Assembly: GCA_047621325.1 (NCBI GenBank)
Contig: JBLHLT010000016.1
Span: 1-64,000, forward strand
DNA from: Bermanella sp047621325
GTDB lineage: Bacteria > Pseudomonadota > Gammaproteobacteria > Pseudomonadales > Oceanobacteraceae
Direction: 5' to 3'
Length of the DNA: 64,000 bases
Position 1 is the first letter of the stretch, and each line of letters begins with the position of its first letter. The translations under genes and the position numbers were made by a program. Positions 1 to 8,021 of the stretch are shown one piece after another. The notes under the pieces are model-generated. The model saw only the letters and a list, made by a program, of their open reading frames with translations, ran no database searches and was not told where the DNA came from.

Positions 1-125
1 CAGAAAAATGGACGATGCCTATTAGAAATTGGAAACCGGCCTTGAATCGTTTTATGATTGAATTCGAAGACCGTTTAAAAGACTATATTTAACACTGGCG
101 GTTACACAGAATGATTTACAGCCTC
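1..125 (+). mobile_element. Right end of an IS256-family insertion sequence
   Basis: After the transposase stop codon comes a short stretch ending in GTTACACAGAATGATTTACA (101-120) plus GCCTC. This resembles the terminal inverted repeat of many IS256-family elements, which have ACACA and TTTACA blocks near the tip. The probable outer boundary is near position 125, only about 9 bases beyond the dusC stop codon. The left end and the target duplication lie outside the window, so the boundary is an inference. Confidence 0.6.
3..92 (+). CDS. IS256-family (mutator-type) transposase, C-terminal end only
   Basis: The window opens inside this gene; 29 codons and a TAA stop remain. The peptide begins EKWTMPIRNWKPALNRF and ends FEDRLKDYI. 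The pattern of WT-x-PIR-x-W, then ALN-x-F, then FEDR is the characteristic tail of IS256/mutator transposases, DDE enzymes that move their element by cut-and-paste or copy-paste through a circle. Whether the full protein is intact cannot be judged because the rest lies outside the window. The match rests on recognising the family tail, so the family is likely but the exact IS is unknown. Confidence 0.8.
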   Translation, partial: EKWTMPIRNWKPALNRFMIEFEDRLKDYI

Positions 126-133
126 GATGCTAA

Positions 134-1093
134 CTAAGCGAACGGCTCTAATTCTTTAGTAATGAGCTGTTTTAGTTCGTTGTGATTTTTTACTCGCTTT
201 ATTTTTTCAAAAAATGCTTCCGCGCTAACGTGTTGCATCTTAAAGAACGCAAGCCACTGTTTCATGCGGTCAGCTGCGAATTTTACATTTCCCGACGCTA
301 CCGTAGTATCAAGCATCCAAAGTAAATCTTGCAGCTGCTGGGCCCATGTATCGGCTGTGTATTCACTTTGAGATTGATGGTGTCTAATTTGTAAGGCCAG
401 GTCTGGTGTGGCGATGGCGCCACGACCAAGCATGATGTCATCGCATTCACTTATTTGCATGCATGTTTGATAATCTTCAACTGTCCATATCTCACCATTT
501 GCCATAATGGGTATTTTTACGTGTTCTTTGACTTTGGCAATCCACTCCCAATGGGCAGGTGGTTTGTAGCCTTCTACTTTTGTACGAGCATGGATGCACA
601 GCATACTGGCGCCAGCTGCTTCAACCGCTTGAGCATTCTCTATGGCTAATGTCTTGTCTTCGTAACCTAAGCGCATTTTGGCGGTTAAGGGTATGTGCGC
701 CGGCATGGCTTTGCGCATGGCATTTAATACCTTGAAGAGGTTTTCAGGGTCTTTTAATAAGATAGAGCCGCCAAGACTGTTGCAAACAAATTTTGACGGA
801 CAACCGAAGTTGACATCAATAACTGGCGCACCAAGTTCGACACCACGGCAGGCGTTTTCAGCCATGGGTTGAGGCTCGCCACCTAATAACTGTAAGTGCA
901 CGGGTGTACCGGAAGGCGTTTGCCAATTATTGTGGGCCTCAGGACATAAGCGAGTGAACACACGCTCTGGCAGTAATTGATTGGTAATACGTAAAAACTC
1001 AGTCACACAGTAGTCAAATGCGTTGTTGCGAGTGAGCAAGGTACGCATATGTACATCAACTAAGCCTTCCATTGGGGCAAGCGCCAGTTTCAT
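134..1093 (-). CDS. dusC: tRNA-dihydrouridine(16) synthase DusC
   Basis: Flavin enzyme that reduces uridine 16 in the tRNA D-loop to dihydrouridine with NADPH. The 319-residue length is normal. The N-terminus MKLALAPMEGLVD is the FMN-binding start of the Dus TIM barrel. NFGCPSK carries the catalytic Cys98, the same position as in E. coli DusC, and K139-M-R-L-G plus H168-A-R-T are the usual substrate and FMN contacts. NGEIWT and LGRGA near residues 200-225 form the phosphate-binding end of the barrel. The C-terminal helical domain fits the DusC subgroup rather than DusA or DusB. The gene is complete although an insertion sequence ends just beyond its stop codon. It diverges from the oad operon. 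Confidence 0.93.
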   Translation of the reverse strand: MKLALAPMEGLVDVHMRTLLTRNNAFDYCVTEFLRITNQLLPERVFTRLCPEAHNNWQTPSGTPVHLQLLGGEPQPMAENACRGVELGAPVIDVNFGCPSKFVCNSLGGSILLKDPENLFKVLNAMRKAMPAHIPLTAKMRLGYEDKTLAIENAQAVEAAGASMLCIHARTKVEGYKPPAHWEWIAKVKEHVKIPIMANGEIWTVEDYQTCMQISECDDIMLGRGAIATPDLALQIRHHQSQSEYTADTWAQQLQDLLWMLDTTVASGNVKFAADRMKQWLAFFKMQHVSAEAFFEKIKRVKNHNELKQLITKELEPFA

Positions 1094-1287
1094 AAAGAAA
1101 TATCTAGAAAATTTGTGCGATATTTTAGCAAGAAAATGTCTAAATTAATGCTAAAAATCAATTGCTTATATGGCGCTCAATATTTGCCTAAAAGAGGCAT
1201 ATACAGTACATTAGCGCGGTATTTTGCCTATGCGATTGAACGATAGTGCAAGATGATCAGTTTAGTGAAGGGTTTTGAGATTAATAA

Positions 1288-1316
1288 TTGACTCTCATAA
1301 TCCATTATTAAAAGAT
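1288..1316 (+). promoter_or_regulatory. Candidate sigma-70 promoter of the oad operon
   Basis: TTGACT at 1288-1293 followed, after 17 bases, by AAAGAT at 1311-1316, about 45 bases before the oadG start. The -35 box is good and the -10 box is poor. It is the best match I can find in the 260-base gap between dusC and oadG, which otherwise shows only AT-rich sequence. Confidence 0.3.
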
Positions 1317-1359
1317 CTGCATAAGCAGACCCAATCAGTACTAATGAGGAGTGGATGAT

Positions 1360-1599
1360 ATGTCCCCGATCGTAGCTGACGGCCTAGGCTTAATGGGATT
1401 TGGCATGGGTACGGTGTTTGTATTTCTAATCGTACTTATCTTTGCTACAACCATTATGTCGAAGTTGGTAACTAAGTACTTCCCAGAAGCCGCTCCGGCT
1501 CCTGCGAGAGTGAAAAAAACTCCAACACAAGGCGTCGACCCGCAGTTATTAAAAGTATTAGCTGCAGCCGTAAAAGAGCACCGTTCTCGCCAAAAGTGA
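1360..1599 (+). CDS. oadG: Oxaloacetate decarboxylase, gamma subunit
   Basis: Small membrane anchor of the sodium-pumping oxaloacetate decarboxylase; it joins the alpha and beta subunits and helps bind zinc. The protein has one membrane helix (about residues 10-33, FGMGTVFVFLIVLIFATT), an Ala/Pro linker (EAAPAPA) and a basic C-terminal tail. A GTG at 1351 is in frame, but AGGAG (1347-1351) touches it directly and stands 8 bases before the ATG at 1360, so the ATG start (79 residues) is preferred. It is the first gene of oadGAB, in the usual order. Confidence 0.88.
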   Translation: MSPIVADGLGLMGFGMGTVFVFLIVLIFATTIMSKLVTKYFPEAAPAPARVKKTPTQGVDPQLLKVLAAAVKEHRSRQK

Positions 1600-1648
1600 G
1601 AATGACGCTTAAAAAACGAATAACGATAATTAACGAAGGCCATTACAA

Positions 1649-3421
1649 ATGACCGATATTAAAAAACCATTAGGCATAACTGACGTCGTTTTACGCGATG
1701 CTCACCAATCATTATTTGCTACGCGCATGCGCATTGATGACATGCTGCCAATTGCAGAAAAACTAGACCAAGTAGGTTACTGGTCTTTAGAGTCATGGGG
1801 TGGTGCTACCTTTGATTCATGCATTCGTTTTTTAGGCGAAGATCCTTGGGATCGTATTCGCGCATTCAAAAAAGCAATGCCAAACACTAAACAGCAGATG
1901 TTATTACGTGGCCAAAATCTATTAGGTTATCGTCACTATGCTGATGACGTGGTAAACAAATTTGTTGAGCGTGCAGCGACTAACGGTGTTGATGTTTTCC
2001 GTGTGTTTGACGCCATGAACGACCCTCGTAACCTTGAAACAGCAATTAAAGCCGTTAAAGCCAATGGCAAACATGCTCAAGGTACGTTGTCTTACACCAC
2101 TTCTCCGGTTCATAATTTAGAAGCTTGGTTGTCTCTTGCTAAGCAAATCGAAGACCTAGGTGCTGACTCTATCGCCATTAAAGATATGGCCGGTATTATT
2201 AACCCTTACGAAGCATTCGAATTGGTTTCTCGCCTTAAGAAAGAAACCAATCTTGAAGTTCAGCTTCACTGCCATGCAACAGCGGGTATGTCTGATATGG
2301 CGATCCTTAAAGCCATCGAAGCGGGTGTTGACCGTGTTGATACGGCTATTTCATCTATGTCAGGTACTTATGGCCACTCTGCAACCGAAACAGTTGTTGC
2401 GGCGATGAAAGGTACTGACCGTGATACGGGCATCGATTTACTTCTACTTGAAGAGATCGCTGCTTATTTCCGTAATGTACGTAAAAAATACGCTAAATTT
2501 GAAGGTGCCCTTCGTGGTACGGACTCTCGTATCCTAGTGGCTCAAGTGCCTGGTGGCATGTTGACGAACATGGAAAACCAATTGCGTGAGCAAGGTGCTT
2601 CTGACAGATTTGATGAAGTATTGCGTGAAATACCACGTGTTCGTGAAGATTTAGGCCATATCCCATTAGTTACGCCAACGTCTCAAATCGTAGGTACTCA
2701 AGCGGTGCTTAACGTATTAACGGGCGAGCGTTACAAGTCTATTTCTAAAGAGACTCAAGGCATTTTGAAAGGCGAATATGGTGCGGCTCCTGCATCTATG
2801 AACGCAGAGCTTCAAGCCCGTGTTCTTAATGGCGCTGAAGTGATCACGTGCCGTCCTGCTGATCTTCTAGAAAACGAACTAGATAAAATCATTGCAGACG
2901 TTGACGCATTAGCGGCTGATAAAGGCTTTAAGCTTGCTGCTGATAAAATCGATGACGCACTGACTTACGCCTTGTTCCCTCAAGTTGCACCTAAGTTCCT
3001 AGAGAACCGTGGCAACCCTGATGCATTCGAGCCAGCGCCTAAAGGCGATGCTGAAGATACCTTCACTATTACCGTTGATGGTAATGAGTACGTAGTGAAA
3101 GTTGATGACGGCGGTGACGTGACTCAGCTAGGTGCTTTAAACGGTGCACCAACAAGTATTGGTGGTGCAGCGGCTCCTGCTGCGGGCGGTTCTGCTCCTG
3201 TTGCCGGTGGTGAGCCAATGCTTGCGCCTCTTTCAGGTAATATCTGGAAAGTAGAATTTGCGCCAGGTGATTACGTTGAAGAAGGTGATGTAATTGTTAT
3301 CCTTGAAGCCATGAAGATGGAAACCGAAGTGCGTGCAAGCAAGTCTGGCACCGTGGGTTCTGTTAACGTGAAAGAAGGCGATTCAGTTTCTGTTGGCGAT
3401 ACACTGCTAACAATCGCTTAA
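1649..3421 (+). CDS. oadA: Oxaloacetate decarboxylase, alpha subunit (biotin carboxyltransferase)
   Basis: Transfers the carboxyl group of oxaloacetate to biotin, giving pyruvate; carboxybiotin is then used by the membrane beta subunit. The carboxyltransferase TIM barrel fills roughly residues 1-300 with the metal and catalytic set RDAHQS (Asp17), IAIKDM (Lys178) and LHCHATAG (His207, His209). A PYC/OadA conserved domain follows to about 460, then an Ala/Gly/Pro hinge (about 505-520), and a biotinyl domain whose EAMKMET motif places the biotinylated lysine at 556. The 590-residue length is typical. The gene lies 49 bases after oadG and 10 bases before oadB. Confidence 0.96.
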   Translation: MTDIKKPLGITDVVLRDAHQSLFATRMRIDDMLPIAEKLDQVGYWSLESWGGATFDSCIRFLGEDPWDRIRAFKKAMPNTKQQMLLRGQNLLGYRHYADDVVNKFVERAATNGVDVFRVFDAMNDPRNLETAIKAVKANGKHAQGTLSYTTSPVHNLEAWLSLAKQIEDLGADSIAIKDMAGIINPYEAFELVSRLKKETNLEVQLHCHATAGMSDMAILKAIEAGVDRVDTAISSMSGTYGHSATETVVAAMKGTDRDTGIDLLLLEEIAAYFRNVRKKYAKFEGALRGTDSRILVAQVPGGMLTNMENQLREQGASDRFDEVLREIPRVREDLGHIPLVTPTSQIVGTQAVLNVLTGERYKSISKETQGILKGEYGAAPASMNAELQARVLNGAEVITCRPADLLENELDKIIADVDALAADKGFKLAADKIDDALTYALFPQVAPKFLENRGNPDAFEPAPKGDAEDTFTITVDGNEYVVKVDDGGDVTQLGALNGAPTSIGGAAAPAAGGSAPVAGGEPMLAPLSGNIWKVEFAPGDYVEEGDVIVILEAMKMETEVRASKSGTVGSVNVKEGDSVSVGDTLLTIA

Positions 3422-3431
3422 GGGGATTTTC

Positions 3432-4733
3432 ATGGAAACGTTAATTAAGTTTTGGCATGACTCGGGTATCTATCATATGGAACCCGGTCAATTTGCCATG
3501 ATGCTTGTCGCATTTGGTATGTTGTACCTGGCGATTAAAAAAGGCTTCGAACCATTACTATTACTGCCTATTGCAGTCGGTACTTTAATGGTAAATATCC
3601 CAGGAGCAGGCCTTGGTTGGTCTGCTGCTGAACAAGCTATCCGTACGGGTAGCCCAGAGGTTTTGGATCAATTCCGTGCCTTGTTTAGTTTGGCTGCCAA
3701 TGCCGATGTTGCTGCAATGTTAGAAGCTTATCATCACGCAGAAACGATTCTGTACAAACAAGCTTTGGCATTAGGTACAGGTCTAGGTTTTGATAATGGT
3801 ATGTTGTATACCTTTTACTCAATGAGTATTGCTAGTGGTGTTGCACCACTGCTTATCTTCATGGGCGTTGGCGCAATGACTGACTTTGGTCCGTTATTAG
3901 CAAACCCTAAAACCTTGTTACTTGGCGCTGCTGCTCAGTTTGGTATCTTTGGTACCGTGATTGGTGCGGTGTTACTAACTCACTTCGGCGTTATGGATTT
4001 CACTATTCAGCAAGCTGCGGCGATTGGTATTATCGGTGGTGCTGACGGTCCAACCTCTATCTTTATTGCGTCCAAGCTGGCGCCTGAATTATTAGGTGCC
4101 ATTGCGGTAGCCGCTTATTCATACATGGCACTGGTGCCTTTGATTCAGCCTCCAATTATGAAAGCGCTAACCACAGAAGCTGAGCGTTCAATTAAAATGG
4201 AACAGCTACGTACAGTATCAAAGCTTGAGAAGATCATGTTCCCATTAGCAGTATTAGTACTGGTTGCATTAATCTTACCTTCTGCGGCGCCTCTATTGGG
4301 TATGTTTTGTTTTGGTAACTTAATGAAAGAATCTGGTGTGGTTGAGCGTTTAAGCGACACGGCACAAAATGCATTAATCAACGTAGTGACTATTTTCCTT
4401 GGTCTATCGGTTGGTTATAAAATGAGTTCAGATGCTTTCTTAAATTGGGATACGATTGCGATTATCGCACTCGGTTTAGCTGCATTCTGTGTAGGTACCG
4501 CTGCTGGTGTTTTAATGGCCAAGTTTATGAACTTGTTTGTTAAGACGAAGATTAACCCTCTAATTGGTTCGGCAGGTGTTTCGGCTGTACCAATGGCGGC
4601 TCGTGTATCAAACAAAGTAGGTTTGGAAGCAAACCCGCATAACTTCTTGTTAATGCATGCAATGGGTCCAAACGTAGCCGGTGTTATTGGCTCGGCTGTT
4701 GCGGCAGGTGTGATGCTTTCTTACCTAAGTTAA
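3432..4733 (+). CDS. oadB: Oxaloacetate decarboxylase, beta subunit (sodium pump)
   Basis: Integral membrane subunit that decarboxylates carboxybiotin and exports sodium ions, storing the energy of oxaloacetate decarboxylation. The 433-residue protein has many hydrophobic segments and the signature GIIGGADGPTSIFIASKL, whose Asp-Gly-Pro-Thr-Ser holds the ion-binding aspartate. A second conserved stretch near the C-terminus, NPLIGSAGVSAVPMAARV, is also typical. The start is preceded by AAGGGG. A strong terminator follows, closing the operon. The family also includes methylmalonyl-CoA decarboxylase beta subunits; the neighbouring OadA with full carboxyltransferase domain favours oxaloacetate. 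Confidence 0.95.
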   Translation: METLIKFWHDSGIYHMEPGQFAMMLVAFGMLYLAIKKGFEPLLLLPIAVGTLMVNIPGAGLGWSAAEQAIRTGSPEVLDQFRALFSLAANADVAAMLEAYHHAETILYKQALALGTGLGFDNGMLYTFYSMSIASGVAPLLIFMGVGAMTDFGPLLANPKTLLLGAAAQFGIFGTVIGAVLLTHFGVMDFTIQQAAAIGIIGGADGPTSIFIASKLAPELLGAIAVAAYSYMALVPLIQPPIMKALTTEAERSIKMEQLRTVSKLEKIMFPLAVLVLVALILPSAAPLLGMFCFGNLMKESGVVERLSDTAQNALINVVTIFLGLSVGYKMSSDAFLNWDTIAIIALGLAAFCVGTAAGVLMAKFMNLFVKTKINPLIGSAGVSAVPMAARVSNKVGLEANPHNFLLMHAMGPNVAGVIGSAVAAGVMLSYLS

Positions 4734-4755
4734 TTTAGGTTAGTAGTTGAACATC

Positions 4756-4785
4756 AAAAAAAGCGCCTTTGGGCGCTTTTTTTGT
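4756..4785 (+). terminator. Rho-independent terminator of oadGAB
   Basis: AAAAAGCGCC, TTT loop, GGGCGCTTTTTTT: a GC-rich stem with a tight loop and a run of seven T, beginning 22 bases after the oadB stop. It would also work in the reverse direction. Confidence 0.92.
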
Positions 4786-4909
4786 GCCTGTTGTGTAGGC
4801 ATAGAATGGTTACATCTGCGTACATTTCTTAACCAAAGTAGACGCAAGAGCCACGGTGTTGCGAAATTTTTCTGCCAAACTGAGAACTAAGCCACCTTGA
4901 GGAAGAAGC

Positions 4910-5364
4910 ATGCAGCACATTAAGCATTTCACGGATACTCAAAACTCGATTTACGCCAGCGTGAGCATTAATACAAATACGCGATTGTTAGTGACTATGT
5001 GGCGTGGAGAGGTGGAACAATCCTATAAACTATCCAGTGTTCTTGAGTATTGTGCCAGCAAATAGATAAGCACAAATTGAATTGCTGGCTAACTGATTTG
5101 ACTGCGCTTACTGGCCAGTTCACGGTTTGTTCAGCCTATGCTCAAAAAAGCATTTTAGAACAATTTTCAGCTACACCTTTACAGTATTTTGCCTTGGTGA
5201 GTCAGCTTGCAGCTAATCCAGCTCGATCCGCGTTGCTTCATACTTTTAGTCAGGTAAAGGTTGAGGTTCGCACATTTGATCATTTTGCGAGTGCTATTGA
5301 GTGGCTTATCTTGCCGACAATAGAGGATGGTATCTGGCAAAACTCTAAGGTGATTGAATATTAA
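4910..5364 (+). pseudogene. Frameshifted SpoIIAA/STAS-like small protein
   Basis: Two frames together resemble one protein of about 150 residues. The first (ATG at 4910, preceded by TTGAGGAAGA) reads MQHIKHFTDTQ and reaches SVLEYCASK, then stops at 5063-5065. The second continues from about 5062 as IDKHKLNCWLTDLTALTG and ends at 5364 with FDHFASAIEWLI. The order (short beta strands, W-R-G-E, helix, WL-x-D-x, helix, then F-x-x-x-x-x-A-x-x-WL at the end) matches the SpoIIAA-like/STAS fold proteins common in bacteria. One base lost around 5060-5065 would explain the break. It could be a true decayed gene or a sequence error. Its role is unknown; it lies just before the zor-like operon. Confidence 0.5.
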
Positions 5365-5506
5365 GCGCTTGGTCAAACTACGCCCCATTTCTCCCGTTAG
5401 CAGCGTAATCTCATACTCTCGTCTAATCTTCATATAGTTCAATTGATAAATACAAGAATGACCGTAACTGGGCCTTGAGATGTGACCTGTTTACCTTAGT
5501 GGATGC

Positions 5507-6751
5507 ATGGATATGTCCCTATTAAATATAGATTTTTCCCCTTGGACGCTGATACTCATTGGTATCATTGTGCTTCTTACTATCTATTTTCAATTCTTTC
5601 GCTATAGCTCGCGTACAGCTGAATCAGCTCCTACTATTTTAACCAGTATTGGTATCTTTGGTACGTTCCTTGGGGTTGCTCTAGGTTTAAGCAGTTTTGA
5701 TACAACCCAGTTGCAGGAGAGCGTGCCTCAATTGTTAAGCGGTTTAAAAACCGCGTTTTGGTCGTCAATTGCAGGCTTACTGGGAGCATTGACGATTAAG
5801 TTTCGCGCAGTAATGGACGCCACTCACGGAGAAGAGCATCACCAGCGTACGACCAGTATTGATGACTTAAATGACTCAATGAAGGCCATTCTTAACGCAC
5901 TAAGCCAAGATGAAAATGATACCGCCTATCAACAAATGGCTTTAATGCGGGTTGAGCAGCAACGTCAAAGTGACGACCTCATAGTTGCCATGCAGCATTA
6001 TCAAGAAAAAATGGTTGAGGCAAATACCCAGGCGCTAATCGAAGCGCTTGGGGTTGTTATGCGCGATTTTAATACCAAAATTGATGAGCAATATGGCGAA
6101 AACTTTAAACGTTTAAATGAAAGTGTTGGCAGCATGTTGCTGTGGCAAAAAGAATACAAGCAGCAACTTGTGGAGCTGGCTGATAATCAACAGCGTATTG
6201 GCAGCTCTATGATTCAAGCTACGGATGCCTTTGAAAGCATGGTGCACCATGCAGAATCGTTTAATGGCATCAGTGAAAGCCTAGGTAACATGTTACAAGG
6301 CTTAAATATCCAACGTGATGTTTTAGATAAACACTTAACGGGGCTTGCAACCCTTGTGAGCGAAGCGGGTCAGGGATTGCCTCAGTTGGAAGAGCGCATT
6401 ACATTTTTAACATCAGGTCTAGCGACAACATTAGAGCAATATAACGCCCGTATGGAGAACATGCTTAGCACAACGACACAAAGTATGTCGGCTACGACTG
6501 GTAAGCTAGGTGAGCAATTACAGCAGTCCTACTCAGAAGCATTTGAAAAGCTGGACCATCAAATTATGCAAAGCCTTATTCAAAGTGATAAAAAAATTGC
6601 AAAATTGGATGCCGCACTCGAACATGAATTGAATAAATCATTAAAAACAATGGGGCAGCAATTAGGTGCACTCAGTGAAAAATTCGTGCAAGACTACGGC
6701 CCGTTAACGGATCGATTACATGAGCTCGTTAAGTTAGCTGAAAAGAGATAG
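5507..6751 (+). CDS. zorA: ZorA-like MotA/TolQ/ExbB-family motor protein with long tail
   Basis: Likely the ring-forming stator subunit of a proton- or sodium-driven motor of the Zorya phage-defence type. Hydrophobic segments lie at about residues 12-32, 44-64 (ILTSIGIFGTFLGVALGL) and 78-98 (GLKTAFWSSIAGLLGALT); the last two carry the MotA/ExbB channel signature. The remaining roughly 290 residues are almost entirely predicted helical coiled coil, rich in Gln, Glu and Leu, like the long intracellular tail of ZorA. Ordinary MotA, TolQ or ExbB lack this tail. It is followed after 3 bases by the ZorB-like gene. The start ATG at 5507 has only a weak ribosome site; ATG 5513 is an alternative. The ZorA assignment is good; the defence role is inferred. 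Confidence 0.8.
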   Translation: MDMSLLNIDFSPWTLILIGIIVLLTIYFQFFRYSSRTAESAPTILTSIGIFGTFLGVALGLSSFDTTQLQESVPQLLSGLKTAFWSSIAGLLGALTIKFRAVMDATHGEEHHQRTTSIDDLNDSMKAILNALSQDENDTAYQQMALMRVEQQRQSDDLIVAMQHYQEKMVEANTQALIEALGVVMRDFNTKIDEQYGENFKRLNESVGSMLLWQKEYKQQLVELADNQQRIGSSMIQATDAFESMVHHAESFNGISESLGNMLQGLNIQRDVLDKHLTGLATLVSEAGQGLPQLEERITFLTSGLATTLEQYNARMENMLSTTTQSMSATTGKLGEQLQQSYSEAFEKLDHQIMQSLIQSDKKIAKLDAALEHELNKSLKTMGQQLGALSEKFVQDYGPLTDRLHELVKLAEKR

Positions 6752-6754
6752 CCC

Positions 6755-7471
6755 ATGCTAACGGATGAAGAAAAACTAGGTGGCATAAGAGAACAAGAAG
6801 GGCATTGGGTTGCAGTGAGCGACTTGATGGCCGGTTTGATGATGGTTTTTTTGCTGATCTCCATTGTCTTTATGATTAACGTAGAGTTACAGCGTAAAAA
6901 AATAACCGATGTGGCCATTTTATATGATCACTTACGAACACAACTTTACCAAGACTTATTAGCAGAGTTTGAGCCAGATTTAGAACATTGGGGTGCGGAG
7001 CTACAAGAAGACTTAACCTTTCGATTCAATAAAACGGAACTATTGTTTGCGAAAGGTGAATCGTATTTGAATCCTGAATTTCAGATTATATTGGCTGATT
7101 TTTTTCCGCGTTATTTAAGTATCATCACCGCAGAAAAATACCGAAATGATATTCTTGAGGTGCGTATTGAAGGTCATACATCAAGCGCATGGTTAGGCGC
7201 GACGGATGACGATGACGCCTATATTTACAATATGGCACTATCACAAGCACGTACCCGTACCACTCTTGCCTATTTATTAAATTTACCCTCCGTCACCAAA
7301 GAAAAACAATGGCTTAAAACCTACTTTACAGCCAATGGCTTGTCTTCTGCAAAGGTAGTGCAAGATGCCGATGGTAATGAAGATGGAGAGCGTTCTCGGC
7401 GGGTTGAATTTAAAGTGCGAACCGATGCAGAAGGTAAAATTGCATCGATTCTAGAAGATGTTTTACCATGA
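6755..7471 (+). CDS. zorB: ZorB-like MotB/OmpA-family motor protein
   Basis: Likely partner of the preceding ZorA-like ring: one membrane helix that gates ion flow plus a periplasmic peptidoglycan-binding domain. The short N-terminus ends in HWVAVSDLMAGLMMVFLLI; Asp23 at the head of this helix is the expected ion-binding residue, in the SDLMAG form seen in ZorB. Residues about 85-230 form an OmpA/MotB C-terminal domain, with IEGHTSS, then NMALSQARTRTTLAYLL and SRRVEFKV as the peptidoglycan-contact blocks. An acidic DDDDA loop sits inside it. It overlaps the next gene by four bases (ATGA), which implies coupled translation. Confidence 0.82.
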   Translation: MLTDEEKLGGIREQEGHWVAVSDLMAGLMMVFLLISIVFMINVELQRKKITDVAILYDHLRTQLYQDLLAEFEPDLEHWGAELQEDLTFRFNKTELLFAKGESYLNPEFQIILADFFPRYLSIITAEKYRNDILEVRIEGHTSSAWLGATDDDDAYIYNMALSQARTRTTLAYLLNLPSVTKEKQWLKTYFTANGLSSAKVVQDADGNEDGERSRRVEFKVRTDAEGKIASILEDVLP

Positions 7472-7947
7472 AACTATTTGATTTCACCGCAGATGAACAG
7501 CTTAATAAACTACGTGATTTAATGGGGACTGAGCAGTTTGGCCGATTTGAATTATTTGATTCAAACCTGCATTTAAGTTGGCAAGAACGACAACTCTTGG
7601 CTAAACAGTGGGTGATAATTGAGAGTAATATCTTTCACGCTGGTGCTGAAAATATTTTGTATTTCAAGAATAGCCCGGTTGTTATTAAAATAGAAAATAC
7701 GTTCCATTTTGCACTTTGTGATGATGTCAAAAAACGTATTAGCCAAGGGAAGATGAACGGTGTTGACGCGACCACATGTACTAAGTTAATGAATGGCGCT
7801 AGCAATTGTTCTTATTGTTTACATGCCGTAAGTTATGAGGGTTATGATGCTTATCGACACCGTCATCAGCAATACAATGACGCGATTATTAAGCACTTTA
7901 ATTTAAGCGAATTTATCACATCAAAATCCCCCGTGTTTAAATCATAA
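7468..7947 (+). CDS. Unrecognised Cys/His-rich third protein of the zorAB-like operon
   Basis: 159 residues, family not recognised. It starts within the stop codon of the ZorB-like gene, so it is translationally coupled and probably acts with the motor. No signal peptide or membrane helix is visible, so it should be cytosolic. A cysteine/histidine cluster, C104-x9-C114-x2-C117-x-H119 followed by H131-R-H133 and H143, could bind zinc and might form a degenerate HNH-like site, but no clear HNH motif can be traced. Known Zorya effectors (ZorC, ZorD helicase-nuclease, ZorE HNH nuclease, ZorF/G) are larger and absent here. By position it may be a new effector or a regulator. Nothing else in the operon follows it. 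Confidence 0.7.
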   Translation: MKLFDFTADEQLNKLRDLMGTEQFGRFELFDSNLHLSWQERQLLAKQWVIIESNIFHAGAENILYFKNSPVVIKIENTFHFALCDDVKKRISQGKMNGVDATTCTKLMNGASNCSYCLHAVSYEGYDAYRHRHQQYNDAIIKHFNLSEFITSKSPVFKS

Positions 7948-8021
7948 TTTTTTTAGACATACCGGCTTAATTTTCTATCAGTGATAATCGCTATCTTTAT
8001 AATAATACTATTGGAGATTTT

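Noticed and set aside
1341..1643. Minus-strand 100-residue frame opposite oadG
   Set aside because: It is the mirror of oadG, with no ribosome site or family.
5507..7947. Complete known Zorya type I, II or III system
   Set aside because: No ZorC, ZorD, ZorE, ZorF or ZorG gene follows; the next gene is a penicillin-acylase-family hydrolase.
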